A DNA stretch of 64,000 nucleotides, from positions 631,321-695,320 of the forward strand of contig NZ_LFBV01000001.1 in assembly GCF_001905345.1 (NCBI RefSeq). Reading direction: 5' to 3'. The DNA comes from Streptomyces uncialis. Its GTDB lineage: Bacteria > Actinomycetota > Actinomycetes > Streptomycetales > Streptomycetaceae. The notes beneath the pieces are model-generated. The model worked only from the letters and a program-made list of their open reading frames with translations. It was not told where the DNA came from and ran no database searches. This document shows, in pieces, positions 26,503 to 35,820 of this stretch (the first letter of the stretch is position 1; each line of letters starts with the position of its first letter). A program made the translations under genes and the position numbers.

Positions 26503-27545
26503 GCGCCCCCGTACTGAGCCCCGCCGGGCGCGCCGCCGGTGACGGGACGCCGAACGGCTCCGCAGGCGAGGTCCGCCCCGCCGCCGCGTACCGGACGGTC
26601 CTGCGGCTGCACCGGCGCGGTCTGCGGTTCCTCGCCGCGCTGGTGGCGCTCGCCGCCGCCTTTGTGATCGGTGTGTTCCTGTGGTGGCGGTTCGCCTCCG
26701 ACCGGGACGAATGCCGTGACGCACGTGGCGACATCCGGATCGACATCGAGTGCTTTCGGAACTCCTACGGCTACATCGAGGCCGATTCCTGGTACAGGAT
26801 GCTCGGCAACGAGCCCCGTATGTGGCTGCTCCTGCCCGTGCTGCTGGCCGTGCTCTTCGCGGCCGGACCGCTCGTCGCCCGGGAGCTGGAATCCGGTACG
26901 TACCGGATGGCCTGGACCCAGTCGCAGTCACCGTCGTCCTGGCTGACCGCACGGCTCGTCGTGGGCGGCGCGGTCGCCGCCGGGACGGCCGTCGCCGTCA
27001 CCGCGCTCTACCGGCTGGTCTGGGAGACGCACGGGGACCTGATGATCATGTGGGACCAGGACGGCGTGTTCCGCGCGCTGGGCCCCGCGCTCACGGCGTA
27101 CGCGCTGCTCGCCGTCGCGCTCGGCGCGCTCGCCGGGCTCCTCGTCCGCCGGGTGCTGATGGCGATGTCCCTCGGGCTGCTGGCCACGGGTGCGGTGCTC
27201 GGCGCCACGCAGCAGATGCGGTTCAGCCTCTGGCCGACCGTGTCCCAGGAGTGGCAGGGCAAGCAGGGGGCCACGCTCCCGAACCACTCCAGTGATGTGG
27301 ACTCCGGGCTGCTCACCGCCTCCGGGGACCGCAAGCCGTCCGACTTCTGCATGCCGAGCGGCTACTACCAGGAGGCGGAATACCGGAAGTGCCTCGCCGA
27401 CAACAACGTCACCGGGGGCTGGGTCGAGTACCACCCCCCGACCCACTTCTGGCCTCTCCAGCTGGTGGAGACCGGGTTGGTCCTGGCGCTCACGGCCGTC
27501 GTGGTGTTCGCCGCGTACCGCGTGCTGCGCCGGGTCGCCCCCTGA
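26499..27545 (+). CDS. ABC transporter membrane subunit
   Basis: This encodes 348 aa. Hydrophobic helices lie near 48-67 (FLAALVALAAAFVIGVFLWW), 105-125, 155-175, 195-225 and 325-345, giving about six. A large extracytoplasmic loop at about 68-100 has two cysteines (DECRDA, IECFRNS), and another before the last helix also has two (DFCMPSG, RKCLADN), suggesting disulfides outside. GPLVARELESGTYRMAWTQS is typical of ABC-2 permeases in GntR-controlled YtrA-type operons. Confidence 0.88.
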   Translation: MSAPVLSPAGRAAGDGTPNGSAGEVRPAAAYRTVLRLHRRGLRFLAALVALAAAFVIGVFLWWRFASDRDECRDARGDIRIDIECFRNSYGYIEADSWYRMLGNEPRMWLLLPVLLAVLFAAGPLVARELESGTYRMAWTQSQSPSSWLTARLVVGGAVAAGTAVAVTALYRLVWETHGDLMIMWDQDGVFRALGPALTAYALLAVALGALAGLLVRRVLMAMSLGLLATGAVLGATQQMRFSLWPTVSQEWQGKQGATLPNHSSDVDSGLLTASGDRKPSDFCMPSGYYQEAEYRKCLADNNVTGGWVEYHPPTHFWPLQLVETGLVLALTAVVVFAAYRVLRRVAP

Positions 27546-28092
27546 CGCACCGGGCGGAATCCCGGCGCACCCGGACACCCCCGGCACCCCGGCTGAGAGC
27601 CACTGACCAGGCTCGCGGGGGCCACTGACCAGGCCCACGGGGCTGCGGGGGTGTGCGGGGGGTGCGCCGGGGAGGGTGAAGGCACCGCGGGGGGCGGGGC
27701 GGGACAGCGGTTGTCCCGCCCCGTACGTGTGTCCGGACCCGGACCGGTGCGCCGTACCCGTACCCGTACCCGTGTCCGTACCCGTACCCATGTCCGTACC
27801 GTCCGCGCCGGCGCGCGAGGCGTCGCGGGTAATCCGAACGGGCGTACGTATCGCGGAGGCCGGACCCTCTTGGCGGGTGCCCGCGGGCGCCCGGGACCCC
27901 CGGGGGCCGCCTCGCGCTGTCTCCTGAGCGTCATGTCCCCGTAACCGGTGATTCAGACGGCCTTGCGAGGCTCGCCCCATGCAGCCCCCCGCCCCCGGTC
28001 CGGTGGTGAACGGGACGCCCGGACCCGTACCCGCGCTCCCGCCCGCGCGCTCCGACGCGCCTGTTCGTCCGGTGAGGCGGAAGAATGGGGAC
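27546..28092. other. Intergenic region upstream of ppk with a CGTACC-type repeat
   Basis: These 547 bp hold no credible gene. A run of GTACCC hexamers with two variants spans about 27753-27803. A single GTTCACC half-site reads on the minus strand near 28005-28011, but not the tandem arrangement expected of a PhoP box, so phosphate control is not supported by what I see. Confidence 0.5.
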
Positions 28093-30321
28093 ATGAGTCA
28101 GCCAGACGCCCAGGCCAAGGTCCAGCACGCGCAGCCCTCCGTGGGGTCGATCGCCGCGCACCGCCCGCACACCGTCTCGGCGGTGGTCTCCGATCTGGAA
28201 CCGGACATAGACGCCGACCTCGACGCCTACGAGGACGACACCGAGGGCGCCACACTCCCCCAGGGCCGCTTCCTGGACCGGGAGCGCAGCTGGCTCGCGT
28301 TCAACGAACGGGTGCTCGAACTCGCCGAGGACCCGGCCACGCCCCTGCTGGAGCGGGCCAACTTCCTCGCGATCTTCGCCAGCAACCTGGACGAGTTCTT
28401 CATGGTCCGGGTCGCCGGACTGAAGCGGCGCATCGCCACCGGGGTCGCCACCCGGTCCGCGTCCGGACTCCAGCCCCGCGAGGTGCTGGAGATGATATGG
28501 GCGCGCTCCAGGGAGCTCATGGCCCGGCACGCCGCCTGCTACCAGGAGGACGTGGCCCCGGCCCTCGCCGAACAGGACATCCACCTGGTCCGCTGGGACG
28601 AGCTGACCGACAAGGAGCAGGCCCGCCTGTTCACCCTGTTCCGGCACCAGATCTTCCCCGTGCTGACCCCGCTCGCCGTGGACCCCGCGCACCCCTTCCC
28701 GTACATCTCGGGTCTGTCGCTGAACCTCGCGGTCGTCGTCCGCAACCCGGTCAGCGGGCACCGGCACTTCGCGCGGGTCAAGGTCCCGCCGCTGCTGTCC
28801 CGGTTCCTGGAGGCGTCCCCGTCGCGGTACGTGCCCATCGAGGACGTCATCGCCGCGCATCTGGAGGAGCTGTTCCCGGGCATGGAGGTGCTGGAGCACC
28901 ATATGTTCCGGCTCACCCGCAACGAGGACCTGGAGGTCGAGGAGGACGACGCGGAGAACCTTCTCCAGGCCCTGGAGAAGGAACTCATGCGCCGCCGCTT
29001 CGGTCCCCCGGTGCGGCTGGAGGTCGAGGAGTCCATCGACCGGTACGTCCTCGACCTGCTGGTGCGCGAGCTGAAGATCAGCGAGGCGGAGGTGTACCCG
29101 CTGCCCGGCCCGCTGGACCTGACCGGGCTGTTCGGGATCTCCTCGCTGGACCGCCCGGAGCTCAAGTACCAGAAGTTCATCGCGGGCACCCACCGCGAGC
29201 TGGCCGAGGTCGAGTCCGCGTCCGCGCCGGACATATTCGCCGCGCTGCGGGAACGCGACGTGCTGCTGCACCACCCCTACGACAGCTTCTCCACCTCCGT
29301 CCAGGCGTTCCTGGAACAGGCCGCGGCCGACCCGGGCGTCCTCGCCATCAAGCAGACCCTCTACCGCACCTCCGGTGACTCCCCGATCGTCGACGCCCTC
29401 ATAGACGCGGCCGAGTCCGGCAAACAGGTCCTCGTCCTGGTCGAGATCAAGGCCCGCTTCGACGAGCAGGCCAACATCAAGTGGGCCCGCAAGCTGGAGG
29501 AGTCCGGCTGCCATGTGGTGTACGGGCTCGTCGGGCTGAAGACCCACTGCAAGCTGTCCCTGGTGGTCCGCCAGGAGGGCGACACCCTGCGCCGCTACTC
29601 GCACGTCGGCACCGGCAACTACCACCCCAAGACCGCCCGGCTGTACGAGGACCTGGGACTGCTGACCGCCGACTCCCAGGTCGGCGCGGACCTCTCCGAC
29701 CTCTTCAACCGGCTGTCCGGCTACTCCCGCCGGGAGACGTACCGCAGGCTCCTCGTCGCCCCCAAGTCGCTGCGCGACGGCCTCATCTCCCGGATCAACA
29801 AGGAGGTCCAGCACCACAAGGCCGGCCGCCCCGCCTATGTCCGCATCAAGGTCAACTCCATGGTGGACGAGGCGCTCATCGACTCCCTCTACCGCGCGTC
29901 CCAGGCGGGCGTGCCGGTCGACGTGTGGGTGCGCGGCATATGCGCCGTGCGCCCCGGCGTACCGGGCCTGTCGGAGAACATCCGGGTACGGTCCGTACTC
30001 GGCCGCTTCCTTGAGCACTCCCGGGTCTTCACCTTCGGCAACGGCGGTGAGCCGGAGGTGTGGTTCGGCAGCGCCGACATGATGCACCGCAACCTCGACC
30101 GCCGGATCGAAGCGCTGGTCAGGGTGGTCGACCCGGCCCACCGGGCGTCCCTGAACCGGTTCCTGGAGACCGGGATGTCCGACGCCACCAGCTCGTGGCA
30201 TCTGGGCCCGGACGGTGAATGGACCCGGCACGCCACCGACTCGGACGGCCAGCCCCTGCGCAACGTACAGGAGATGCTCATTGACGCCCGGAGGCGCCGG
30301 CGTGGCAAGAAGAAACCATGA
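28093..30321 (+). CDS. ppk: Polyphosphate kinase 1
   Basis: This encodes 742 aa. It reversibly makes polyphosphate from ATP; in Streptomyces it acts mainly in energy balance and affects antibiotic production. All four PPK1 domains are present: [20 protein letters not shown] and [16 protein letters not shown] at the N-terminus, His485 ([13 protein letters not shown]) as the likely autophosphorylated residue and His504 ([24 protein letters not shown]) in the second active-site motif, and the C-terminal [19 protein letters not shown]. The N-terminal 55 residues are a variable acidic extension. The ATG follows GGGGAC. The CHAD gene starts inside its 3' end. Confidence 0.97.
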   Translation: MSQPDAQAKVQHAQPSVGSIAAHRPHTVSAVVSDLEPDIDADLDAYEDDTEGATLPQGRFLDRERSWLAFNERVLELAEDPATPLLERANFLAIFASNLDEFFMVRVAGLKRRIATGVATRSASGLQPREVLEMIWARSRELMARHAACYQEDVAPALAEQDIHLVRWDELTDKEQARLFTLFRHQIFPVLTPLAVDPAHPFPYISGLSLNLAVVVRNPVSGHRHFARVKVPPLLSRFLEASPSRYVPIEDVIAAHLEELFPGMEVLEHHMFRLTRNEDLEVEEDDAENLLQALEKELMRRRFGPPVRLEVEESIDRYVLDLLVRELKISEAEVYPLPGPLDLTGLFGISSLDRPELKYQKFIAGTHRELAEVESASAPDIFAALRERDVLLHHPYDSFSTSVQAFLEQAAADPGVLAIKQTLYRTSGDSPIVDALIDAAESGKQVLVLVEIKARFDEQANIKWARKLEESGCHVVYGLVGLKTHCKLSLVVRQEGDTLRRYSHVGTGNYHPKTARLYEDLGLLTADSQVGADLSDLFNRLSGYSRRETYRRLLVAPKSLRDGLISRINKEVQHHKAGRPAYVRIKVNSMVDEALIDSLYRASQAGVPVDVWVRGICAVRPGVPGLSENIRVRSVLGRFLEHSRVFTFGNGGEPEVWFGSADMMHRNLDRRIEALVRVVDPAHRASLNRFLETGMSDATSSWHLGPDGEWTRHATDSDGQPLRNVQEMLIDARRRRRGKKKP

Positions 30322-31516
30322 ACCCACGGGGCCCTGCTCGGCGGGGGACGTGCTCGCGGTCCATCTCCAGGACCGCGCGACCGACTTCCTCCGCTCGCTG
30401 CGGCTGCACCGCGAGGCCGGACCCGCCGGGGGCGGTGCCGCCTCGGCGGACGCGGCGGCCCGGCTGCGGCGGTCCGCCCGCCGGATCAGCGGGACGCTGC
30501 ACACGTTCCGGCCGATGCTCGACCGGGAGTGGTCCGACGCGCTGCGCCCCGAACTGGCGTGGCTGTCGGGCACGCTGGCCCGCGAGCACGCGTACGGTGA
30601 CCGGCTGGAACGGCTCCTGGCGGCGCTGACCCGGCTGTCGGGGACGCCGGTCCCGGTCCCGGTACGGGGCGGGGCTCCGGTACGGGGTGGGGTTCCGGCT
30701 CCGGTACGGGGTGGGGTCCAGGTGCCGGTAGGGGGCGGGGGCCGGGTCCCGGTTCCGCCCGCCCCGCAGGTTCCGGCGACTGTTCCGGCTGCGGCTGCGG
30801 CTGCGGTTCCTGGCCAGGGGCAGGGCCAAGGTCAGGGGTCCGGTGGGCGGGCCGGGTCGGTGGAGCCCGCCGGGGCGCTCGCGCTCGGCGCGGCGAAGGC
30901 CGGGGCGCTGCTCGAACGCCAGCTCAACCTCGCCCGGACGCGGGCGCACTCCGCCGCGCTCCAGGCCCTCGGTTCCGCCCGCTTCCACGCGGTCGCGGAC
31001 AGCGTGGCGCTCCTCGCGAGCGAGGTGCCCCTGGCCGGGGCCGCCGCGGGACCGCCCAGCGGACTGGGTCCGCTCGCCGCCGAGGCCGGCGCCCGGCTCC
31101 TCGACGCGGTCGGGGCGCTGCCGCTGCTGCGGGCCGGGCACCCGTACAACGCGGAGGCCCTCGCGCACGGGCTCACCGCCGATCCCGCGCCGCAGCCGCA
31201 GGACGCGCCCTGGCACCAGGTGCGGTTGCTGCTGCGGCTGCACCGGTACGCGGACGAGGTCCTGCGGTCCGTGCCGGACGCGGTGCCCGACGGGGCGGGG
31301 GAGGGGGCCCGGCTGCTGTCGGCCGGTCATGCCCTCGACCGCCACCGGGACGCCTCCGAGGCCGCGGCGGCGGCGTCCGCGGCGGCGCGGACCCCGAGGA
31401 TCACCCCGGCGACGGCGTACGCGCTCGGGGTGCTGCACGCGGACCAGCGGCACGAGGTGGAGGCCGCGCGGTACGCGTTCCAGCGCGTCTGGGTACGTGA
31501 GGAGGCACGGGTATGA
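30302..31516 (+). CDS. CHAD-domain protein, polyphosphate-associated
   Basis: This encodes 404 aa from GTG 30302, which follows GGAGG by seven bases and overlaps ppk by 20 bp. Conserved CHAD features are [33 protein letters not shown]-type ([18 protein letters not shown]), and [20 protein letters not shown] helical domains bind polyphosphate through conserved His and basic residues. The domain is split by an insertion at about residues 118-188 made of P-V-R-G-G and Gly-Gln repeats. Downstream the NUDIX gene overlaps by four bases. The ppk-CHAD-NUDIX order is common in actinobacteria. Confidence 0.88.
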   Translation: MARRNHEPTGPCSAGDVLAVHLQDRATDFLRSLRLHREAGPAGGGAASADAAARLRRSARRISGTLHTFRPMLDREWSDALRPELAWLSGTLAREHAYGDRLERLLAALTRLSGTPVPVPVRGGAPVRGGVPAPVRGGVQVPVGGGGRVPVPPAPQVPATVPAAAAAAVPGQGQGQGQGSGGRAGSVEPAGALALGAAKAGALLERQLNLARTRAHSAALQALGSARFHAVADSVALLASEVPLAGAAAGPPSGLGPLAAEAGARLLDAVGALPLLRAGHPYNAEALAHGLTADPAPQPQDAPWHQVRLLLRLHRYADEVLRSVPDAVPDGAGEGARLLSAGHALDRHRDASEAAAAASAAARTPRITPATAYALGVLHADQRHEVEAARYAFQRVWVREEARV

Positions 31517-31929
31517 GCGGGAGCGGGACGATCCGGGCGGCCGGGTGCGTGCTGTGGCGGCGGGCGCCGTCCGGCGGGGGGATCGAGGTGTGCGTCGTCC
31601 ACCGGCCCAAGTACGACGACTTCTCGCACCCGAAGGGCAAGCTCAAACGGGGCGAGGACGCGCTCGCGGGGGCGGTCCGGGAGGTCGCGGAGGAGACGGG
31701 GTACGGGTGCGTGCCCGGGGCCGTGCTGCCCACGGTCCGGTACGAGGTGGAGGGGCGGCCCAAGGTCGTGTCCTACTGGGCCGCCGAGGCGGTGGAGGGC
31801 CGCTTCGCCGCGAACGACGAGGTGGACCGGTTGCTGTGGCTCACGCCGGGCGCGGCGAAACGGGTCCTTTCGCAGGGGCGGGACGCGGAACTGGTCGAGG
31901 CGTTGCTCGCCGCGGGGCCTTTCGGGTAG
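31513..31929 (+). CDS. NUDIX hydrolase (MutT1-like)
   Basis: This encodes 138 aa. The Nudix box is complete: Gly42, Glu48, then REVAEETG at 56-63. Preceding YDDFSHPKGK is characteristic of the actinobacterial MutT/diadenosine-polyphosphate type enzymes located beside ppk. It hydrolyses nucleoside diphosphate derivatives, perhaps oxidised nucleotides or Ap-n-A. ATG overlaps the CHAD stop (ATGA). It lacks the C-terminal phosphatase domain found in some MutT1 proteins. Confidence 0.92.
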   Translation: MSGSGTIRAAGCVLWRRAPSGGGIEVCVVHRPKYDDFSHPKGKLKRGEDALAGAVREVAEETGYGCVPGAVLPTVRYEVEGRPKVVSYWAAEAVEGRFAANDEVDRLLWLTPGAAKRVLSQGRDAELVEALLAAGPFG

Positions 31930-32678
31930 GGGGTCTCCCGGGTGGGCGCGCTTGCTCCTGTGCGGTCGTTCGGTGGGTGCGCGGTTCCTCGCGGGTCGCC
32001 TTCGCTTGCGCTTCCGAGGTCTGTCCGGCGGGACGAACTTGTCCCTGTGCGGTCGTTCGGTGGGTGCGCGGTTCCCCGCGGGTCGCCTTCGCTTGCGCTT
32101 CCGAGGTCCGTCCGGCGGGACGAACTTGTCCGGTAGGGGTCGCTCGTGGGGTGCGCGGTTCCTCGCGCCCCTGGGTACTCGGTGCGGGGAGTACTTTGTT
32201 GCTGTGCCGTCGTTCGGTGGTTTTGCGCAGTTCCCCGCGCCCCTTTGGGGCGCACCCTGTGGGTTCTTCGGGTCGGTGCCGGTCGGGATTCTCCGTCCTC
32301 GCTCCGACGCGCTCGGTCGGACATCCCTCTTGCCCTGCTGAAGAGCATCGGAGTCTGCGGGCAGAGATTCCCGCCCACCCCCTTCGGTGGCCGTGCGGCT
32401 GCGCGAGGAGAGGGGTTGAGCCCCAGCCCTGGGTTGATGACGGCCTGCGGCGTCCGGGCGCAGAGCCGCCTTACAGTTGCCCGGCCTTTGCCGGCCGCGC
32501 GCTATCGGTGCGGCAGGAGCAGGGGCACGGGAGCTCAACGAGTGACAACTGAGGCTGAAGTCCCGTGAATCGCAGCCTGGTGACACCGTGACACTCGTGA
32601 CCGAAGGCGGAGTCACCTGTGATGCGGGCCCGTAGGCACCCGGCACAGGGAGCCGTTTGTGCTGAATCCATGGCGTGT
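31930..32678. repeat. Intergenic repeat region 3
   Basis: Two long direct repeats (CCTGTGCGGTCGTTCGGTGG and CGGGTCGCCTTCGCTTGCGC blocks, around 31956-32035 and 32044-32124) precede TGCGCAGTTCCCCGCGCCCC at 32225-32244 and the core repeat at 32266-32382. From about 32420 to 32678 the sequence is non-repetitive and I see no gene in it. Confidence 0.8.
32266..32382 (+). repeat. Long dispersed intergenic core repeat, copy 3
   Basis: About 117 bp, almost identical to 14728-14845, including GAAGAGCATCGGAGTCTGCG and the terminal GATTCCCGCCCACCCCC. Same orientation as copy 1. Confidence 0.85.
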
Positions 32679-33041
32679 TCAGCCAGCCGGTCGCGACATC
32701 TCGCAGTTGCCATCGGGTGGGTCTGGCGGATCGTCGGTGACCGTCAGACGCTGCCCTCGGCTTTGTGCCACACGCAAGGTGTCGGCCAACGCCTCCATGA
32801 GCCGTGTGGCAACGAACCGCAACTCTCGGGGGCTGGCCTTGGGCTCGTTCAGCAACTCGCAAGCATGGTCGAGAAGTGTGCGCGCCATGTCGATTTGCAC
32901 GGCCTCCACGTGGTCGGCGAACCGCGACAGGTACCCGTGGTTGCTGTCTGTGGCGAGATAGCTGGGCTTCCCCTCCGGGGACAGCCAGGGCAGTAGCCGC
33001 AAGCTCACTGACGAAGTCGGCCGTGATCCCGGGTGCGTCAT
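32679..33041 (-). CDS. Small helical protein of an XRE regulator cluster, unknown function
   Basis: This encodes about 120 aa from ATG 33041; upstream in-frame starts exist but read as non-conserved. The pattern LRLLPWLSPEGKPSYLATD, then GYLSRFADHVEAVQIDMARTLLDHACELL and ELRFVATRLMEALADTLRVAESRG-type helix (here VAQSRGQRL) is one I know from small Streptomyces proteins located beside XRE regulators. No catalytic motif. It is divergent from the XRE gene that starts at 33251, so both may share a promoter region. Start codon uncertain. Confidence 0.7.
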   Translation of the reverse strand: MTHPGSRPTSSVSLRLLPWLSPEGKPSYLATDSNHGYLSRFADHVEAVQIDMARTLLDHACELLNEPKASPRELRFVATRLMEALADTLRVAQSRGQRLTVTDDPPDPPDGNCEMSRPAG

Positions 33042-33250
33042 CCGCGCGCCCCGGCCTCGAAGGTGGAGGAATCCAGCTTCAACATAACTCTGTCCCTGTT
33101 CGGTTGGTGTTCCGGCTGCCGGGTGGGGGCCGGGATCTGTTGCCCGGTGATCCTCACGTTCCATGAGGGACGTTGTGTCGTGTCATCGGACGACATACGG
33201 ATTGTTCAGGCGGTATCTTGAAGAACGCCCAAACGTCCGTGGGGGATATC

Positions 33251-34003
33251 TTGAATGTTGACTTGAGGTCTGCTATGCAGTCCGCGCGGTTGTCCCCGCG
33301 TCAGCTGGCATCCAGAGTGGGGGTGTCCAGCAAGACGGTGGAGCGCTGGGTCGCGGACCCGGACCTGATCCCTCATGCCAGGAACCGGGAAGATGCCTCG
33401 CAAGCGTTGGGAGTGGAAGTCACGATGCTGTGGCCCAGAGCAGCCAAGGACCGGGGAAGGTCCGGTGCGGACTCGGAGATGGTGCACAGCTATCCGTACC
33501 GGTCGGCGTGTCCCTCGACGGTGTGGGGGGACCTTGTCGGCGGTGCGGGGCGGGAGTTGTTCTTCGCGGGGTACACGAACTACTTCCTCTGGACGCAGCA
33601 GCCGGCGTTCGGGGTGACGCTCCGGGGCAGGCTGGAGGCCGGTTGTCGTGTGCGGTTCCTGTTGGGTGATCCTGACGGGGAGGTGACGCGGGAGCGGGAG
33701 CGTGTGGAGGGTGCCGCGCTGACCGTGTCCACGAGGATCAGGATCACGTTGGGTGAGCTGGCGAAGCTGGGGCCGGTGGACGGGCTGGAGGTGCGGTTCT
33801 CGGGTGCGGACGATGCCGTGAACCATGTGGGTCTGTCGGTGTTCCGTTTCGACGACGACGTGCTTGTCACGCCTCATCTGGCGCGGACGGTCGGGCACGA
33901 CTCGCCCATGTTCCATCTGCGGCGCGCGGGTGACGGGGGTATGTTCGGCCGGTTCACCGAACACGCCGAGGAACTGTGGGGGCGGGGCGTTCCGAGGGTT
34001 TAG
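33251..34003 (+). CDS. XRE-family regulator with C-terminal PLD-like (DUF5919-type) domain
   Basis: This encodes about 250 aa from TTG 33251, after GGGGGA; TTG 33218 is an alternative. The HTH is at about 15-60 (SARLSPRQLASRVGVSSKTVERWVADPDLIPHARNR in two pieces). The rest is a conserved domain with ELFFAGYTNYFLWTQQP, CRVRFLLGDPDGEVTRERE, and HVGLSVFRFDDDVLVTPHLA, resembling a phospholipase-D-like sensor that I recall as DUF5919. The function of this domain is not established; it may bind a nucleotide or phospho-ligand. A 60-bp repeat follows its stop. Confidence 0.85.
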   Translation: MNVDLRSAMQSARLSPRQLASRVGVSSKTVERWVADPDLIPHARNREDASQALGVEVTMLWPRAAKDRGRSGADSEMVHSYPYRSACPSTVWGDLVGGAGRELFFAGYTNYFLWTQQPAFGVTLRGRLEAGCRVRFLLGDPDGEVTRERERVEGAALTVSTRIRITLGELAKLGPVDGLEVRFSGADDAVNHVGLSVFRFDDDVLVTPHLARTVGHDSPMFHLRRAGDGGMFGRFTEHAEELWGRGVPRV

Positions 34004-34025
34004 CCCACTCCGGCCGGACACTTCG

Positions 34026-34085
34026 GCGGGGGCGTCCGGCGCCCGGTCGCGGTGGGCAGGGAGACGTGAGTGACCACGCACCATC
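34026..34085 (+). repeat. 60-bp direct repeat, copy 1
   Basis: Runs from GCGGGGGCGTCC to CACGCACCATC and matches 37317-37376 with two mismatches. It spans the junction between the first XRE gene and the GNAT gene and contains the GNAT start. Confidence 0.95.
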
Positions 34086-34725
34086 AGCGTTGCCGAACCC
34101 GCCTCGACCCTCGCCTACGCGCCCGCCCTCACCATCGGAGCCCCTCATCAGCGCCAGCCCTGACCCCATTCTGTGGATCACCACCGACACCTGTGCCCTC
34201 GGCCCCTATCGTGCTGATCTCGTCGAGACGTACTGGCGCTGGGAGCAGGACCCGGCCCTCCTCGTCGGATACGGCCGGCAGAGCCCCGAGTCCCTGGAAG
34301 CCCGTACCGAAGGCATGGCCCAGCAGCTCCAGGGCGGCAACCTGCGCTTCACCGTCTACGACCTCACCAGTGGTGACCCTGTACCGGCCGGGGTCACCAC
34401 CCTGCTCCCCGACGACGCGGTACGCACCGCCGAGTACATCGTCATGCTCGCCCCCGAGGCACGCGGGCGCGGCCTGGGCACCGAGGCCACCCGTCTCACC
34501 CTCGACTACGCCTTCCACATCACCAACCTCCGGATGGTGTGGCTCAAGGTCCTCGCCCCCAACAGGGCGGGAATCCGCGCCTACGAGAAGGCCGGCTTCC
34601 GGACCGTCGGCGCCCTGCGCCAGGCCGGATACTGGCTCGGGAAGGTCTGCGACGAGATCGTCATGGACGCCGTCGCCGACGACTTCACGGGGCCCTCAGT
34701 GATCACACCACTGGTGCCCGGCTGA
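34066..34725 (+). CDS. GNAT-family N-acetyltransferase (RimJ/RimL-like)
   Basis: This encodes up to 219 aa from GTG 34066, preceded by GGGAGA. Residues 1-30 are a Pro/Ser-rich stretch unlike the family; the conserved fold starts at WITTDTCALGPYRADLVETYWRWEQDP and contains VMLAPEARGRGLGTEATRLTLDYAF (acetyl-CoA loop R/Q-x2-G-x-G/A) and APNRAGIRAYEKAGFRTVG. The 5' end lies inside the 60-bp repeat, the same sequence that encodes the start of YdcF at 37361 in another frame, so the N-terminus looks like a recombination product. Substrate unknown. Confidence 0.85.
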   Translation: MSDHAPSALPNPPRPSPTRPPSPSEPLISASPDPILWITTDTCALGPYRADLVETYWRWEQDPALLVGYGRQSPESLEARTEGMAQQLQGGNLRFTVYDLTSGDPVPAGVTTLLPDDAVRTAEYIVMLAPEARGRGLGTEATRLTLDYAFHITNLRMVWLKVLAPNRAGIRAYEKAGFRTVGALRQAGYWLGKVCDEIVMDAVADDFTGPSVITPLVPG

Positions 34726-35087
34726 CCCGTTCAGCTTCTCGCCAACCACCCCGGCGGACAAGTCTTCCTGCTGGCCGGACCGCACCGGAGCCACCCCGGC
34801 GAACACTCCGGACGGTGTCGGTACCCGTCGGGCGTCGCATCGCTGCGCGTTCACGATCTCGCCGATCCGGCGGCCGAGAGCGGAGCTCGCCGCGCTCACT
34901 GCGACGCGGATCTCCTCGCGTTGCCGGACGGCGGTCAACCGATCGCACCCAGGTGCTGCGGCTTCCGCACCGGGCAGATCGAGATCGCGCGGCGGATTCA
35001 GCCCGCCCGGATACCGATCTGGAGTGCGGCCGAACGCATCAGTCCTCGCATCCGCAGGGAAACGATGATCCGTCCCTGTCCGGCGGG
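34726..35087. other. Intergenic region between convergent genes
   Basis: These 362 bp have no clear gene. One minus-strand frame (about 34696-34935) includes LTAVRQREEIRVAVSAASSA and looks partly gene-like, perhaps a decayed small gene, but has no credible start. Confidence 0.4.
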
Positions 35088-35432
35088 TCAGAGGGGCGGG
35101 TCGAAGGGGCTGGTGATGGCCCAGGTGCAGGGGCCGGGGTGGGTGTGGAAGAGGAGGCAGGGTGCGTCGTCGTGTTCGTTGGGGCAGGCGGTCGTCTCTT
35201 CGACGTGGACGGGTCCGCCGGTGGGGTTCCATCGGGCCCAGACCTGTACGTGGGGGTCCTCTTCGTGGAGGAGGTACGCGGCGCAGGCGGTCTCGGGTGT
35301 GTGGGTGGCGAGTTCGCAGCTGACCACTTCTTCCTGGAGGGGGTAGCGGTAGCGGTCGTAGCGTTCGGCGCGGGAGCGGGTCTCGTCGGTGATGACGAGG
35401 GGTTCACGGCATCGGGGGTAGGTGACCCTCAT
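35088..35432 (-). CDS. Small Cys/His protein of an XRE/TPR divergon (C-x-LF-x2-HPG-x-C family)
   Basis: This encodes 114 aa. The C-terminal half reads VWARWNPTGG, CPNEHDDAPCLLFHTHPGPC, then TW; the spacing of C, DD-x2-C-x-LF-x2-HPG-x-C matches the protein at 52608-53096, which also has CE-(I/L), A-A-x-LL and VW-x2-W at corresponding places. Conserved Cys and His suggest a metal-binding knuckle. It overlaps the upstream gene by four bases (ATGA). Function unknown. Confidence 0.72.
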   Translation of the reverse strand: MRVTYPRCREPLVITDETRSRAERYDRYRYPLQEEVVSCELATHTPETACAAYLLHEEDPHVQVWARWNPTGGPVHVEETTACPNEHDDAPCLLFHTHPGPCTWAITSPFDPPL

Positions 35433-35626
35433 CGGTCGGCCTCGTTCCGGCGGTCGCAGATCCCGCAGGGAAAGGGGCACTTCGGCGGAGTGGGTACGCC
35501 CGGGAGCCGGACCGCCCCGGTCACCGGGTCGACCGTGCCCCCGTACTCCGACCACCACCCCGCAGGGCCGATCCGGGGCGGAGCCCCCGCGAACCGGTCC
35601 GGTCGCTCCGGAGGCCCGGCGCTCAC
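35429..35626 (-). CDS. Small protein with C-terminal CPFPCGICDRR motif
   Basis: This encodes 65 aa from a GTG overlapping the stop of the preceding small gene (GTGA), and its own stop overlaps the next start. The body is Pro/Gly-rich with WWSEYGGTVDPVTGAVRLPG; the end has three cysteines in CPFPCGICDRRNE, a possible zinc or redox site. Its only strong support is the tight overlap on both sides. Family not recognised. Confidence 0.6.
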   Translation of the reverse strand: MSAGPPERPDRFAGAPPRIGPAGWWSEYGGTVDPVTGAVRLPGVPTPPKCPFPCGICDRRNEADR

Positions 35627-35820
35627 AGTTGGCCTCCGGGTTCACTCGGAGCGGGGACGTGTTCCGGATACTCACTGACTCGGTCCGGGCACTTCGGGTG
35701 GCCACAGGCGCACGACGGCCAGGTGAGTGCGTTTCGGGGAGCAGGGTCAGCGCCACCCGAACCGTTGTCCTGATTCATCGGCCAGTTCAGATCTGCCGAT
35801 CCGGCTGTTCCCGACCTCAT
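35623..35820 (-). CDS. Small protein with CACGHPKCPDR motif, first of the three-gene set
   Basis: This encodes 65 aa from ATG 35820, which follows GGAGG by seven bases. The middle has CACGHPKCPDRVSEYPEHV, three Cys and one His in zinc-finger-like spacing. It begins a three-gene minus-strand unit divergent from the XRE/TPR regulator at 36246. No known function. Confidence 0.6.
   Translation of the reverse strand: MRSGTAGSADLNWPMNQDNGSGGADPAPRNALTWPSCACGHPKCPDRVSEYPEHVPAPSEPGGQL

Noticed and set aside
27950-28092. PHO box upstream of ppk
   Set aside because: Only one GTTCACC half-site on the minus strand is visible; PhoP boxes need tandem 11-bp repeats.
27931-30573. 880-codon minus-strand frame over ppk
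   Set aside because: Shadow of ppk; Val/Gln/Gly/Leu-rich with no motif, while the plus strand encodes an intact PPK1.
34696-34935. Small minus-strand gene with LTAVRQREEIRVAVSAASSA
   Set aside because: Partly gene-like, but no start, ribosome site or recognised family; kept only as a note in the intergenic entry.
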